A stretch of DNA of 64,000 bases from Clavelina lepadiformis (Eukaryota > Chordata > Ascidiacea > Aplousobranchia > Clavelinidae): NCBI RefSeq assembly GCF_947623445.1, contig NC_135247.1, forward strand, positions 3,040,501 to 3,104,500, read 5' to 3'. Position numbers and translations under genes: made by a program. The number at the start of each line of letters is the position of its first letter. Position 1 is the first letter of the stretch. Shown piece after piece: positions 42,976 to 64,000 of this stretch. The notes under the pieces were generated by a model that saw only the letters and a program-made list of their open reading frames with translations, was not told the DNA's origin and ran no database searches.

Positions 42976-45150
42976 ATGGAACGACACTTGTTAAACCTTC
43001 TTTGCATCTTAATCATCGCTTATGCAAAGACATGTGAGGCAATCGAAAGCTTGCATGACGTGGATACGCTTAAGGAAAGTTGTACTTCAGCCCCAGCCTT
43101 GATCATACAAAATGAGACGAAGAGACTGGAATGCTGCAAGGAAGTAAGCGGCAGTGTCAACTACTATTGGTTGAGAAGAGATTATTACTTGAGCAGGCGA
43201 CTGTCGACTTTGCAAGTGTTGGATTGCCCCCAATTTGAAGTAGAATGCCACAATCGGCCTTTTGCGGCTCTACCTTTTACATCGCTGATGTACGACAGGT
43301 TCTGTAACCTTTCTAATCTGATAGAAACCTGTCGAGAGAAAGTGCAGAACCCCGCCGTGCTGGGTAATTAACCTTCTTTACTTCCTCTTGCAATGTTTTA
43401 TCAATTAATATTCAATGTTTTTTTTTTTGAATGTAAACTAATTCTTTGATATTTTACTGTAAAGACAATGAAGAGCTTTTGCCGTTCACGCTCGAAACTT
43501 GGACGAAACTAACAAGCAGTTTGAACTCGTCGACTCTCTCCTTCTTACAGTTGCAAGATCCTTGCATTCAGGTATAGTAAAAGCACGATTGAAAGTAGGG
43601 AAGGTAAATTTAAATTAAAATAGGCAAAAAGAAAATTTTAATTTTTTGTCTTTACTGAAATTTTCTGTTTATAGTTTCAAAAAAGTTGCAAAACCGTTCT
43701 GCTAACACAGGAAAGCAGGCAAACATTACAGCTAAATTTTCAATATTGCGTCTTTGCAATACACTTTTCAACACAGGTGGCATTGTACGACTCTCCTAGC
43801 GGCAGTTCAGGTCACTATCACGAACTTACGCCTTTTTCCTTCTTTTGCACCACCATGTGGTGCGGTTTTGACGAAGATTCCATCACAAGGTGGCAGATCT
43901 CATCATGGGCTTGGATGCCTACCAGGTAATTTAACATAAAAATGTATGTTTTATCGAGTGAACGTAGACCTCCTGTTTCTGAATTTTCAAGGATTGTTGA
44001 CTGTTACATAAATTATAATTAGTTACGTTTTAGCGGTTATTGTTAAACAAGTGTCAGGTACTGAAAAAAATCTCATCTCCATCTTTTCAGATGCCAAATA
44101 AATATTGCCGTCGTTTTGATCATTCTTGTTCTTCTGGCATTTACAATCACCGTGGGAAACGTCACCATCATGTGGGTATACGTAAGCGAGAGAAAAAAGC
44201 TTCTAAACAGCCAAACCATATTTCGGCTAGGGTTGGCCGTTGTAGATCTTATGGTTGGTGTCATTGTACTCCCATACGGGGTTTGGATTTTCTATCAACT
44301 CTATTTCAACCCAATTAAAGTAGAAACCTTGTATAACGTAACTGGTAAAGTAAACAGAGAAAATAGTTTTGAGCTGGTGCTGGAGTATCGTGAAATCATT
44401 TATACGGAAGACGAAATTCTTCAAAGCGTTGCCATACATGTCATCGGGTTCATCACAGATTTTTCATTATTTGTTTCGATATTTCTTTTGGCAATTTCCG
44501 GGGTTGATCGTTTAAACGCCATTTGGCGGCCGTTGCAGTACAGGAAAGATAAAGCGAAACGTTTCGCCACCATTGCTTGCGTTTTTATATACTCTCTTCT
44601 AATAGTCATATCGTCCCTACCTTACCTCGTTGCCAGCATCAGCTACAACGGTTTGATGGGGAGTGCAATTGTGATTATTTACGGCCATTCTTACCTTACT
44701 TATTACGCTTGCGTTTTCGTTGCCCCGCTTGTGTTTACCTGGGTGGTATCTGTGGCAATCTACGCAGTTTCCAGGAAAAATTTTAAGAAGCGGCGACACC
44801 TGTTCGGAAACTCGAGGCAAAACATTGCACAGCAGCAGCGTCTTAATAGGACCCTGGGCTTAATGGTGTCCGCTTTCTCGTTCAGCGTTTTTCCTTCTCT
44901 ATCATTCACTTGGGTGTGGGTCTTGCTATCAACAGATCCTCCACAGGATAAACTCATCTACGTCCCTGAGGCAGCAAACATTATACAAGAAGTGAGCGTC
45001 ATACTACTGGTGAGCAATAGCCTGTGGAATTGCTTAATCTACAGCGTCAGACAGAAAGAATTTCGTCAGGTGGCAACTGAAAAATACCGACGACTTTTCC
45101 GGTTTCCAGCGTCGTTGCTGATTCGAGCCATTTGTGGACGACTTGATTGA
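42976..45150 (+). CDS. Class A (rhodopsin-like) GPCR with large cysteine-rich ectodomain
   Basis: Four exons (42976-43363, 43465-43571, 43777-43925, 44091-45150) total 1704 nt, or 567 residues. The start gives a signal peptide (MERHLLNLLCILIIAYA); an in-frame ATG at 42898 would bury it. Residues about 20-215 form an ectodomain with about a dozen cysteines and N-glycosylation sites (NET, NLS, NSS). Seven hydrophobic segments follow, all in the last exon, with TM1 GN (TITVGNVTIMWV). The DRY motif is DRL (SGVDRLNAIWRPLQY) and NPxxY is NCLIY (NSLWNCLIYS); TM6 reads FSVFPSLSF rather than FxxCWxP. Such receptors signal through G proteins at the plasma membrane. I do not recognise the ectodomain or a ligand class. 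AATAAA at 45157-45162 is 7 bp past the stop. Confidence 0.85.
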
Positions 45151-45633
45151 TAACATAATAAAATATCTATTATGTCAGAGCTCTAACTGTATATAATGTG
45201 AACCATGGACAATAAATTTTATGTCACGTGCCCCGTCTTGTTTATGTATTATTTGTCTTTGTTTATTTGTCGAATAAACTATATCGCAACAGAGTCAATA
45301 TGAAGACAAACTATACCTTATATTCTTTCTAACGTGACAATTACGTTCAGACAAAACATTACAGCTAATGACGCCATATGCATTCAGATGCACCGGAGGT
45401 AATTTAACAAACAGTTAGTTTACCATTCAGGACATTTCGGAGATAACAAAAGCCTTACAGCAGTGACGTGAACGCAAATGCCACAATTATGTGTCAGATG
45501 TCCTTGGTATTTATTATATATATACTTACAATACAATATCTCACACAACACACAGCTCAGAGATTATGGGGTTTCATGTACGTTTGTCATTTTGAGCAAG
45601 AGTTTCAGGTGACAAAGCACCAAAGTACATCTT
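45151..45633. other. Convergent intergenic region, GPCR to ZP gene
   Basis: AT-rich 3' UTR space with a second AATAAA-type signal near 45213. No other feature seen. Confidence 0.45.
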
Positions 45634-48613
45634 TCAGCATTGGAGTTTTTTCCCGGAAGTGCGCCATTTTTGATAGAAGAATCTGAGTATGCCACCTGTT
45701 ACTACCAGCACAAGTGTAACCATGGTTACCGTTATGATGAAAGTCTGACTGCTCGATAGATTGATCACAACAATGTGTTCGCTTTCCGATTCTGTCACTA
45801 TGGAAAAAAGCAACCGGGTTAAATTAATTATTTAGTAAGTTATCTTATGGGCTGAAAGTGAATAGGCTAACGTTTTGTTGCAGTCACAGACATTTTTCGT
45901 ACAAATTAAGCAACAGACAAATATGAACAAGGTTACTTTTTGCTAATATACCAACCAACGTGTTGGCGAGGTTAAGAAATATGTTCGATTTTAATAGAGG
46001 GGGTTTTCTTACCGGCACAAGTCTTTCCATTTTCTTGCAGCAGTTTTCCTTCAAAGCATGAACAAAATATGGCATCACCATGCATCTCGCATATCTCGCT
46101 ACATCCGCCGTTGTTCTAACAATAAAGCAATTAATAAAGACACAGATGAAAAAAATCATGCGAATACCAACATGTTATTTCTTTAGAACAAATAGGTTCC
46201 TAATACGTTCCAAAAGCTGTTGGAGTATCGGGGAATTTGAAGATCTATTCTATAGGATACGTTTTCGGGTATGGTTTTTTGTATGCAAGCAATTTTCCGC
46301 AAACAAAAGATTTAGGTTACTCGTGTTAAGTCAATCCTCTAGGGATTTGTTTTTTATTTAATTCATTCTTCCCTTTTTATGTAGCACGATTAGCGAGTAA
46401 ATCGGAAACTGCCAGTGATTAATTGTTCTGTTGCACAAACGAGTAACACCACACCCAATACTAAACGTAACGCTTTGACAGAAGATATTCGATAGATAGT
46501 ATATAAGCCACTGCGCCAGTGCTATGCAAGGCTTATCGAAACGTCTATTTTCTGTATGCAAAAATACCCAACCTTTTCGCAATTCGGTTTTTCTGGGGTT
46601 TTTAAATTGATCGGTCCTGATGAAGCCAGTTTGTGCCGGTAGCCTTCCGTGATCTGCGGCGCATCGCGTCGTTTTCTCTTGTCACACTGAATATATGAAT
46701 AAGAAAAGGTGGTATTAAGAAATGGATGATATGACATAAATATGACAAATATGACAAATACCTCCTCATTTTTATTGATGTAAACGATTGTTTGGAAATT
46801 TCACGTTAAATTGCACAATCAGTGATTACACGTTTCGTGTTTACTTGATTGAATTCATTGATTAATTAGCTAATGCACTGATACATTGGTTAATTATAAC
46901 CTCAAATACGCAAAACAACCAGTTCAAGTTTTTTTTAGAGCAGTAAATTGAGAAAACTTACTGGAGAGGAGCAGTCTTCTTCACCTGGCAGGCATATGAC
47001 AAGGTTGCAATAAACAAAAATCCTTTGTAGATCTTGACTCCGGCCGGACCAAACGAATGACTGAAAACGAAACTTAACAAAATTTGATTCGTAATTCTCG
47101 GTGACCACAATAGCGTCTTCGTCCTCCCACGCTTTACTGGCCTTGCACCTGCGAAATGAAGACCACCGTGAACAATCAGGTATCAGCTGTTCAGCTTATT
47201 TTTAGAAGCACTTTAAATACCAACCCTCCTTGTATGATTGGGTACATCGGGCTCATACTTCCCTCTTCCGCAGATGCCCAGCAGTGTTCAGCCTAAAATG
47301 AAGAGATGGTCAACATATGTGACCAAGAAGACGACAATAAAAAATCAAAAGACAAGAAAATTTACAAAATTGTCTAAACCTGCAAGACATAATCGTCTTC
47401 CACTCCAGGGTCCACCCTCAGTGTTGCTTTTACATACAAGTAGTCAGGAACTTTGACAGAGGAAACGTTGAGTTCCGTAGAAAAATCCTCGTTTGCTTGA
47501 TAAGCCAACGATACGTCAAATTCACCAACATTTTCGACAGGATCCAACTCAAGTTTCCTATTTCGTAAATTGAAATAGGGACAATCAATTGAGCCGAAGT
47601 TAAGAAAATGATTCAAGAAGACGTATTAGCAGTTATAGAAATATCTATACCAAAAATGTCAAGCGCTGAAAAAGTACATAATTGCGAATCTTACCTGATT
47701 TGTGGGTAAATTCCATCAGAGCTGTTTAGGAGAAGATTAATATCGAATGAGCAAGTTACATTCAGGCAGAAATTTGTGAACCTCTGGATCACGAACGATG
47801 TATTGACATTTGGAACTGATCGAATGGTGTAAGTTACCGTAAGAGTATCGTTGTCTTGCTGCATTAACAAAACATGTCCTTGCTTCATGAAACGACAAGA
47901 ATGTCAGAAATCGATAATTTTTTCTAACATTGCTGCTAACCGTAATATAAGGATCACAGTCCAGTAGGGAAGTGAGGTTAAAGGTCACGGCATCGTTATC
48001 TGCGTAAACTCTGCACTGTGACGCAACACTCGACGCGTCCTCAACGGCTGTTTTCGAGATGACCAAATATCCTGGACCGTCCGTTAGCATAATGACTTCG
48101 CTTTCATCTAGGCTTAAAAAAAATTTAAATGCGTCCTTTTTAAAAGCCTAGTTTGTTATAGGCCATGTATGGTTCATACGTCATACTTACTAAATATCGG
48201 GTGCTTCACTACAAACTGTTTCGTTTTGAGCCCAGGCAATACCTGATTTAAAAAAGGTTCATTAAAAATGGTATTTTCACACTTGATTATGTAGGCAGCA
48301 CTCCTCTTAGCTCATATTAAAAACTCTTTTATTAAACTAAAAGCGAAACGTTAGATTAACGGTCTAAAAACTATGCGGCAACATATTGCATTTGGGTCTA
48401 CTTCATTTACGCACGCCCATAGGAAGAAGTGAAAAAGGTAAAGACGTTATTATTCCGAAATGCTCAAAACTCTATCCAAGCATTTGAACTAGATTTTTAA
48501 CCTCGAACTGCAATTGAAGTCTCTTCAGGAAGTAGTTTATTGGTTCAGGTCCCTATAACTTCAAACTTACTCTGAAATTGAAAGAATAGCAGCAGAAACC
48601 ACAAAAGGGTCAT
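45634..48613 (-). CDS. ZP-domain type I membrane protein with furin site and EGF domain
   Basis: Ten exons (48613-48571, 48242-48191, 48112-47941, 47882-47695, 47557-47380, 47292-47225, 47148-46962, 46686-46573, 46115-46013, 45797-45634) total 1269 nt, or 422 residues. Order: signal peptide MTLLWFLLLFFQF; N-terminal Cys-containing region; a ZP module whose C-terminal half is clear (EHCWASAEE, IIQGGCKAS, VKFRFQSFVW, IFVYCNLVICLPGEEDCSSPC); a furin-type site KRKRRD; a six-cysteine EGF domain (NNGGCSEICE to NGKTC); one transmembrane helix (TFIITVTMVTLVLVVTGGIL); and a short basic tail. ZP domains polymerise into extracellular coats after cleavage at such a site. An EGF domain between the cleavage site and the membrane would remain with the anchor. 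Vitelline-coat or apical matrix roles are possible but not shown. The N-terminal ZP half is assigned by position only. Confidence 0.84.
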
Positions 48614-50694
48614 CTTCGCTGATGCTTTAAATCCTTGCTTGTACTCTGCAATGTTTTCTTGATTTTACGCGAGGTATCGTGCTTTAATCGAACCGTACAA
48701 ACAATGGTTGCAAGGAATGGAACACCCTGCTCTGCGTTTCTTTGTATTCGCCCTGAGACAATTACAGCGGTACAATATGATTCATAATCTTGCTTTCCGC
48801 CCGTTTTGTGGAAGCAACGTATGTAGATACAAGACCCTTAATAAATTTCCTTCGTGTAAGCTCGCATACTTAATGTGATATCATATACACGTTGTTTGTG
48901 TTCTACACTATATGCCGATTGTCGAATCGTTTAAATCGTCCTAAAACTATAAGTTAAAACAAATACTTCTCATTAATGAATGCACAGGCGGCCAGGGGTT
49001 TTTGAATCCTTTTTGAACTGCAGGCCGCAAAACTAAAGAGATGAGTGACCGCTGGTCATACCTAAAGAAAGAAGCGAATAAAAATTAGAAAGGAACTTTT
49101 AAAGATGTTAAAGAGCATTTACCAATTTACTCAAGAGCGCTAAAAATCCCATTAAAAGTTATAAAAATCAAATTTGTTTAATACTACATATTGTTAAACA
49201 TGTTTACCACAGATCACAATCAAAACTTCAGTGAAAAAAAAACACTGGTTCACTTGCGGTTAAAAAAGAAGTTCAATGGCCCAAAGTGTGACGTAAAAAC
49301 GAGTGACAATTGTCGTACAACCGTACAACAGCACAAAAACAATCAGTAGTGCAAAGAAAATTTCAGAATACTGTATTTTCATTATTGGACTTAACAAAAT
49401 TGGTTGGATCTCTCGTAAAATAAGCTCATTGACACCTCGGGACTCAGGTTTTGATTTAGGGGACCTTTGATGTAGGATTGTAGATCTACAATCATGCGAG
49501 CGGGTCGTTAAGCTACAAGTTTAACGAATATTGATGAACAAAAATTTCCGGGTAGTGTTCATGAAATAAAAGATTGCATTTGCAGTGTGAACCCCCATTC
49601 ATGATTTACTTCCTTAGTTTAAAGATATGCTTTTAAGGTAATTGAGTTATTGCTTCGGCTGAAATGCTCTCCTAAAGATACATCTCTTCGAGCTTTTTAA
49701 TCAATTACTGCTGTGTTTTGATATGCTGTGTACGTGTGTGACGTGCGTGCGTGTGTTTTTGAATTTCATTGGTATCTACAAAACTTTGCATGAAATAACG
49801 GCGTGCGCGTGCGAATTACCTTTTTTCAAACTTTAACTTATTTTAGCAAAACTGGATTGTTGTGCACACTATGGTGACTCACAGTCATGCAAGTCTCGTT
49901 TACATGAATACGACTAACTATCATGTTTATGGACGATGGTGTCGTTTTATTGCAAAACACCTGATTGATGTATAACCTAAAGCTGACGTGTCCACTGTCA
50001 AGAATCTACCGAAAACGTGACGCAATATAGGGTAACTTTCGCTTGCGTATCCAGTGTGCTTTGTGTTCAAACAAACGATAAACTCACCGGAGTGAGCTGA
50101 TGCAACTTTTTAAAGCGTACGGTAACGTTTACTAATTTTTCGAAAACAACGCACAGTCAGCACTATTTACACTTCGTCATGCGACGTAATGATACCCTTC
50201 AACCAATCAAAATCGAACACACAAATTACTCGATTACGGTGATTCCCCTAAGACAGGACTTTAAAAAGCTGGCAACAGGCCTGCACTCATTGAGAATTTG
50301 GTTTAAACGACAAGTTAGCAAGTTTGTCTGCACAGCAAGGTCGTAATTCGTAACACAGGTGAACGTAATTGAAATTTATCGTAAAAAAGCAGATTTGGAA
50401 AACAGAAAATTAAAAGTTTGGCCTTATACAAAATTGATGCTAGTAGGCGCAGAACGTTATTAATACGATAGGGTAGAAATTAGAAGTAGACTTTATTAAA
50501 TCGGAGCATACCGTAATTTAAGTTTGCTGGAAAATTGAAAAAAAATACTTTTAATTTCCAGTGATTTGTGGAAAAATTTGTAGAAACAATTGTTTCAATT
50601 TTTAACACTAAATTGAAAGTATAAGTATTAAGTATACGTATTCACGAATATTACAATTCTTTTGTTCTGTGATCGTATAAAAGACAAAATTACC
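48614..50694. other. Intergenic region upstream of HSPA5 copy 1
   Basis: Holds the ZP gene promoter and the HSPA5 copy 1 promoter. A perfect 18-bp palindrome lies at 49476-49493 (GATTGTAGATCTACAATC). No additional gene is recognised. Confidence 0.45.
50203..50268 (+). promoter_or_regulatory. HSPA5 copy 1 putative promoter (degenerate ERSE, TATA-like)
   Basis: CCAAT at 50203-50207 is followed after nine bases by ACACA, a weak match to the ER stress element CCAAT-N9-CCACG. A TATA-like TTTAAAAAG lies at about 50260-50268. The start codon is about 430 bp downstream, a spacing similar to copy 2. Confidence 0.4.
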
Positions 50695-54310
<3,616 letters not shown>

Positions 54311-57199
54311 AAACCAGGCACTTGTTTCTTTATTCTGCAAAGCGTTTTTATTTGTTGAAGATTATTTGTTTGTGCACCGTAAAAATGCTATTTTAATGCA
54401 TTTTTTAGAAATGTATTGTTTTTCTTGATTTCTAAAGTAAAAGCCGCTTACCCTTCACTTTGATTATAGCAATGGCCATACATTCTTGCTATTAAATGCT
54501 GCTGTACTATTATGAGTCTAATAGCAGCTGCCATGCATTATGCGCCAATAACTGATCTCATGTAACAATGGCTTATGTTATGTCTAACACGAAGCATACT
54601 GTACCCTTTTTATAAAATAAAAATTGGTTGTGCTTAAAGCATTCAGTGATTTTATTCTTAAATTCCACATCTAATGACATTGAACTGAATTTCATAACTA
54701 TATTTCAAGATGGATCATTTAGAAATCTTAACACAGTACATAATGTGAATTATACATCTTTTCAAAGCATGGTAGAAATAAATGACAAACACATGATAGT
54801 GTAGCAATTAGGTTAGTGGTTTTCAAAATGTATACCATGACAATTTTACAAGTGTTCCACAAAACTTTTGAAAAGTACTTAATACAATACTTTCTTTATC
54901 GTTGGAATGGCTGCAAGCTACAGTAAGGTATGCCAGAATATCACATGAGCCTAAGTATATAAAGCCTATAGAGTAACTACACATATTTGCAAAAGTGAAA
55001 TATATTCTCTAAGGTCTTTGGTGCTATGATGTTTTTTTGGAGTGGAGGTAGGGTATCTTAATTTTCAGGTGTCAACCTATGTTTCTGTAACATTGTAATT
55101 GCTAAAGCGATTTTTGCGTTGTCTGTTTATAAATATGCAATGTGCTGAAGTTAGATCCTGTCAGTGTGCAGTTCAAGAACTACAAAAGTTTGAAAACCAT
55201 TATATTAATATATGAGAATGTTTAAAAAACATTCCAAAAACAACCTCCATGTAGAAACGCCATAAACAAAGCTTATTGCGCTGTGATTTACCGAATTATA
55301 CATGGCGTTTTGGTGATAATTGAAATACCATTATAGTAATTGCTGAATAAATTTTTTATCATTTTACTTTAATAACAACGTGCTAGGGCCAATAATCAAC
55401 ATCACCTTTTCAAAATATTTGGGTTATACACTGCGCAAGACAATTGCTACCAGAATACAAGACAGCACTATCTAATATTGCAAATTTTGATGCCAATAAA
55501 AAGTTAAAATTAAATCAGTGTTGAAAAAGTACGGTTAAGCTTTCCAACTAACACATGGCCTATAAGTTTAAACCAAAGAACATTCACAAAAACTCATTTC
55601 TAATATTACTGTATGAACTACTGCAGCCAGCAGCCTCCAGGTATCCTACATACCTTGACAATATAATTGCACTCACTACAACAATGTTTTTAAGCCACAT
55701 GAAACAATCTGTCTGTTTAATAATACATCATGATGTGTAAGCAATGTTTACATTTGTAAGTGAAATGACTTAAGTGACACAAATGCAAGAAAAAGATGTA
55801 AGTTATTATTATCTGGAAATAAATCAACTTTGCAGCAATGTTAACAAAAACAGAGAAATAAGAAATTAGATTTTTGGATTAACCTTTCAATAAAATAAAA
55901 TTTTGCTGCCCAAAAACACAACTCAGTAAAAAAATGAACGTAATAAAAACCTTTTTGTTCACATCCACCCGATTCGTCTGCTTTCCGCCCATTAAAATGG
56001 GTGGAAATGCGGTAATATTTTCCCATTGGAATGGCAGGAAGTAGGCCTTTCTTACCCTAGAGTAAGAAATATGCATTTGGAATGGGGAGATGTTTACTTC
56101 GGCAGAAATATGGTTTGTGGGAAACCCCATTGCTGAAAGCAGGTCCATTTTAATGGGCGGAAAAATAGACGAATGGGGTTCACAAACCATACTTGTGCCG
56201 AAGTAAAATTCTCCCCATTCAAAAGGCATATATCTTACTCTAGGGTAAGAAAGGCATACTTTGAACCATTACAATGGGAAATAATTCCCTAACTCTGGAC
56301 CATTTTAATGGGCGGAAAGTAGACGAATGGGGTGTCACATCAGCATATGCTGGATAAATTATATTAGCTTTCAATCTTACATTCAGATTCAGGCAATCTT
56401 AAAGCTGCAACATAGTTCAAAAAAAATTTTAATTTTTTTTTTATTTCCATGTCCATATTACATCATGAAATGGAGCTTATAATAGTACAGAGAATTTCTG
56501 GAGTGAATGAGTAATTTATATTACAACAATTCTATGCTTAAAAAGACACTTTGCATGTTCAACTTTTAATGACTCTTGGTGAATGTAAATTTCTGATAAA
56601 ATATTTTGACATCACACATGAATAATGATGATCAACTTTTTTCCATGCGTGAATGACGTCCGCATCACAGCAGTAAAAGATGAATGAAACATTCTTACAA
56701 CAATTATAAATATAAACATGAAAGAAGTTGATAAACACAACAAAGTATAATAAATAATAGCTATCCAAAAAGAAGAACATTTTATGAACACGAACATATA
56801 CAAAAAATTACTAAAATGAAGTGTGGTGTGGAAGATGTTGCGCCATGTTATTACAACTAGCTTAAAGCAATTAACTACACGTAACAAATTAGCCTCGTAC
56901 AAGTAACACAAATTTGTAAATAAAAGGCTTTTGTGTGTTAAAAATAAAGCTTTGGTAATTATTTCATTTCCAGTTAAGTTAAAATGAAGTTATTTTTTCA
57001 AAATATTGTGCAATTTTATAGTAATTATACTGATCTACTGTTTCCAGTAAAACATCGACGTATAACACTTGCGTGTCCTTATGTCGGTAATATCCCTACA
57101 ATGCCATTGTAACATCAATTGTGATATCTGTTTGAGGTACTTTATGCTGATGCTGACTAATGTGTAATATCTGTCAAGTCATACGACGTACAAAATTAC
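54311..57199. other. Intergenic region between the two HSPA5 genes
   Basis: AT-rich. An AATAAA at 54616-54621 suits the end of copy 1. A fold-back transposable element occupies 55966-56334. No extra gene is recognised; open frames at 55555-56911 lie in the element or in AT-rich sequence. Confidence 0.5.
55966..56334. mobile_element. Fold-back MITE with long inverted repeats
   Basis: 369 bp with about 35-bp near-perfect inverted termini (containing ATTCGTC and CTTTCCGCCCATTAAAATGG) and further internal inverted pairs (CTTACTCTAGGGTAAG-type segments). The 7-bp TCACATC flanks both sides (55959-55965 and 56335-56341) as a likely target duplication. No coding capacity. Family unknown. Confidence 0.75.
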
Positions 57200-57293
57200 C
57201 CAATCGACCTAGTGCACACGTGGCGAATTCGACCAATCAGAGAGCACCACACAACGGTTTCGTACAGGATGAATCAACATGGCTTTTTATAAG
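57200..57293 (+). promoter_or_regulatory. HSPA5 copy 2 promoter with ER stress element and TATA box
   Basis: CCAAT at 57233-57237, nine bases, then CCACA at 57247-57251 match the ERSE (CCAAT-N9-CCACG) with one mismatch. It lies 36 bp upstream of TATAAG at 57288. A second CCAAT at 57200 and an ACGT core (CACACGTGG, 57215-57223) precede it. The arrangement resembles mammalian GRP78 promoters bound by NF-Y and ATF6. Confidence 0.6.
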
Positions 57294-57755
57294 TGTCTAA
57301 TACGAAGTTTACCACCTCAGCAGTTGGACGAAATTATGCGGGTTGATAACGTGCCATAGTGACTTAAAAGTCTCGGCAGGTGCAAAAGGTTCCTCTTTCG
57401 AAGTAACATATATACTGTTAAGTAATAATGCTTAGATTAGCTTATCAAGCAATTGTCTAAAGCGCCTCAAATAACCGATGCCGGTAATTTAAGACTAGCA
57501 TATGGCGTACCGTACTCAAAGTTGTAGGCTGCTTGTAAGAAGACGTTTTGAAAGGTGTCCTTGTCTCGCTTTAAGAACTACTTACAAGGAAAACATATTT
57601 TGTATCAACCCAAAGTAGCCTGCAAGCGCTGAGGCAGTCTCTGACCGGTTTTTATCAGCTTATCATGGTGTATTTTAATTTTACGACCTATATTTCATGT
57701 TTTATATTGCTTGTAGGTAGATGAAGTTATAGTAGAAATAATATAAATGGTAGAA

Positions 57756-60496
<2,741 letters not shown>

Positions 60497-61620
60497 GATG
60501 AAAGTTTGGTCTTGAGTTGTGAACACCATCGTTGAAGCAGTATGCATTTATTTTTCTACCACGTGATCCAAGTTACAGATTGTGTCATAAATGCAAAAAC
60601 TTTCTAAAATGAAGCAGCCCGTATTTAGTATAATTCCCGCAGTTTGACATATGAAAGCATTTCCTGCTGCCATTTATGAAAATACAGTTATTTATTCAAT
60701 ACTGGTGAGATTTTTTTGAGTGAAAAGCTCTTTGGAAACAAACATTGCAAGGTGTTGCCATATCATTTACTAATAAATGTCTTAGATAATTTCTGGCGTG
60801 GTCACCTGCTATTTCATATCAACAACAAACCTTTCATAAAGCTAGTTTATTGAAGTGCAAAATTAACTCGCAGTAAAGAAAAATTGGACTTACAAAAGGC
60901 ACTACAACAAAATCAAGTTAGATCAAGTGTATGGTTACAATGGAACACTTTCTGACCTCAAGATATATTGTCTTTGATCTAAATCAGGGTTAAGATAATA
61001 GGGGTATAAATAACATAAGTAAAAATCTAAATTTACATAAATAGCAAAGAAAAACACTACAATTCACTGCATCCTATGATTTGGGCTTAAAGTTCAAATG
61101 TGATGTGATTGTTGGAAATATATTGAAAAAGCAAGTATACGGGTGTTGTTACACATTACTACATACATTTAATCTTGACATAAATCTACATGACTAATTT
61201 GCTTAATCATAACATGGCAATTTGATTTTAAGAATTTTGCCAAAAATTGGTCGACCTTAAACATGAACATGCTGACAAAAAAACAAGGTGAAGTCCCTTA
61301 CTAACACAGTGGAAAAATTGTCAGTAGAAAAGTATTCGACTTTCAACACCAAACAAATAGAAAGGATGCAGTTTCTACTTCAACTAAGATAAGAATATAA
61401 AGCAAAATACTATATATGCATCTGAAATAGAAATTAGCACATATGGATTTTATTAAAGCTATAGGCTATCAGTTCACGGCACAAAAACTATGTCTATTAA
61501 CTTATAGCGGCAAGCAAAAAATTAAATAGAAAAATTGCACAAAAATAAGCTACTTTCGCCTAAAAGAATTAAATTTGTCTATGTTAAAACAATTTCTAAA
61601 ATAGTAATAGCGGAGTTGTT
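60497..61620. other. Convergent intergenic region, HSPA5 copy 2 to UAP1
   Basis: 3' UTR space for both neighbours, AT-rich; no gene or repeat recognised. Confidence 0.45.

Positions 61621-64000
<2,380 letters not shown>

Noticed and set aside
43754-44318. Alternative small genes inside the GPCR locus
   Set aside because: They are out-of-frame readings of GPCR exons 3 and 4; the spliced chain totals a multiple of three and gives a signal peptide plus seven helices.

Overview
The window looks like nuclear DNA of an invertebrate deuterostome, most plausibly a tunicate. The evidence is AT-rich sequence, many-exon genes with introns mostly of 50-900 bp, GT-AG splicing, and metazoan genes (DAXX, NELFE, NBR1, UAP1, ER-type Hsp70, a ZP-domain membrane protein, a class A GPCR). 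The species assignment is inference. I assembled the exon chains by hand from splice sites and reading phase. Summed coding lengths are multiples of three for DAXX, NELFE, the NmrA-like gene, the GPCR, the ZP gene and the second HSPA5 copy, which supports those models.

Layout. 1-7.4 kb: an NBR1-like autophagy receptor on the minus strand, 3' end off or at the left edge. 10.1-12.5 kb: NELFE on plus. 14.0-18.7 kb: DAXX on minus, convergent with NELFE. 20.1-36.9 kb: a tandem array of about 0.7-4.4 kb blocks carrying 40 full-length tRNA-Ser genes plus one truncated copy, with anticodons CGA (32), AGA (5) and UGA (3). Each block also carries a TTAA-flanked MITE, two minisatellites and a tRNA-like element; two hAT-type elements have inserted with clean 8-bp target duplications. 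37.0-37.5 kb: an 8-bp satellite. 38.3-39.7 kb: a diverged direct repeat. 40.3-42.0 kb: an NmrA-like (NMRAL1-type) gene on minus. 43.0-45.2 kb: a GPCR with a cysteine-rich ectodomain on plus. 45.6-48.6 kb: a ZP-furin site-EGF-transmembrane protein on minus. 50.7-54.3 and 57.8-60.5 kb: two tandem HSPA5 (BiP) genes with identical intron positions, both ending KDEL; the first has a one-base frameshift in exon 3. 61.6-63.8 kb: the 3' half of UAP1 on minus.

How the pieces relate. There is no operon-like logic. HSPA5 and UAP1 both serve the secretory pathway (folding, and UDP-GlcNAc for glycans), and DAXX and NELFE are nuclear chromatin and transcription factors. NELFE, DAXX, HSPA5 and UAP1 have human orthologues in regions usually counted among the MHC paralogons (6p21, 9q33, 1q23), so the segment may preserve proto-MHC linkage. 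The most unusual feature is the tRNA-Ser array. It is ordered (UGA-type first where present, CGA copies internal, AGA-type last). It has anticodon switches, a compensated acceptor-stem change, loss of the proximal Pol III terminator in nine copies, and a 159-bp period that leaves one frame free of stops and so yields large spurious repeat proteins.
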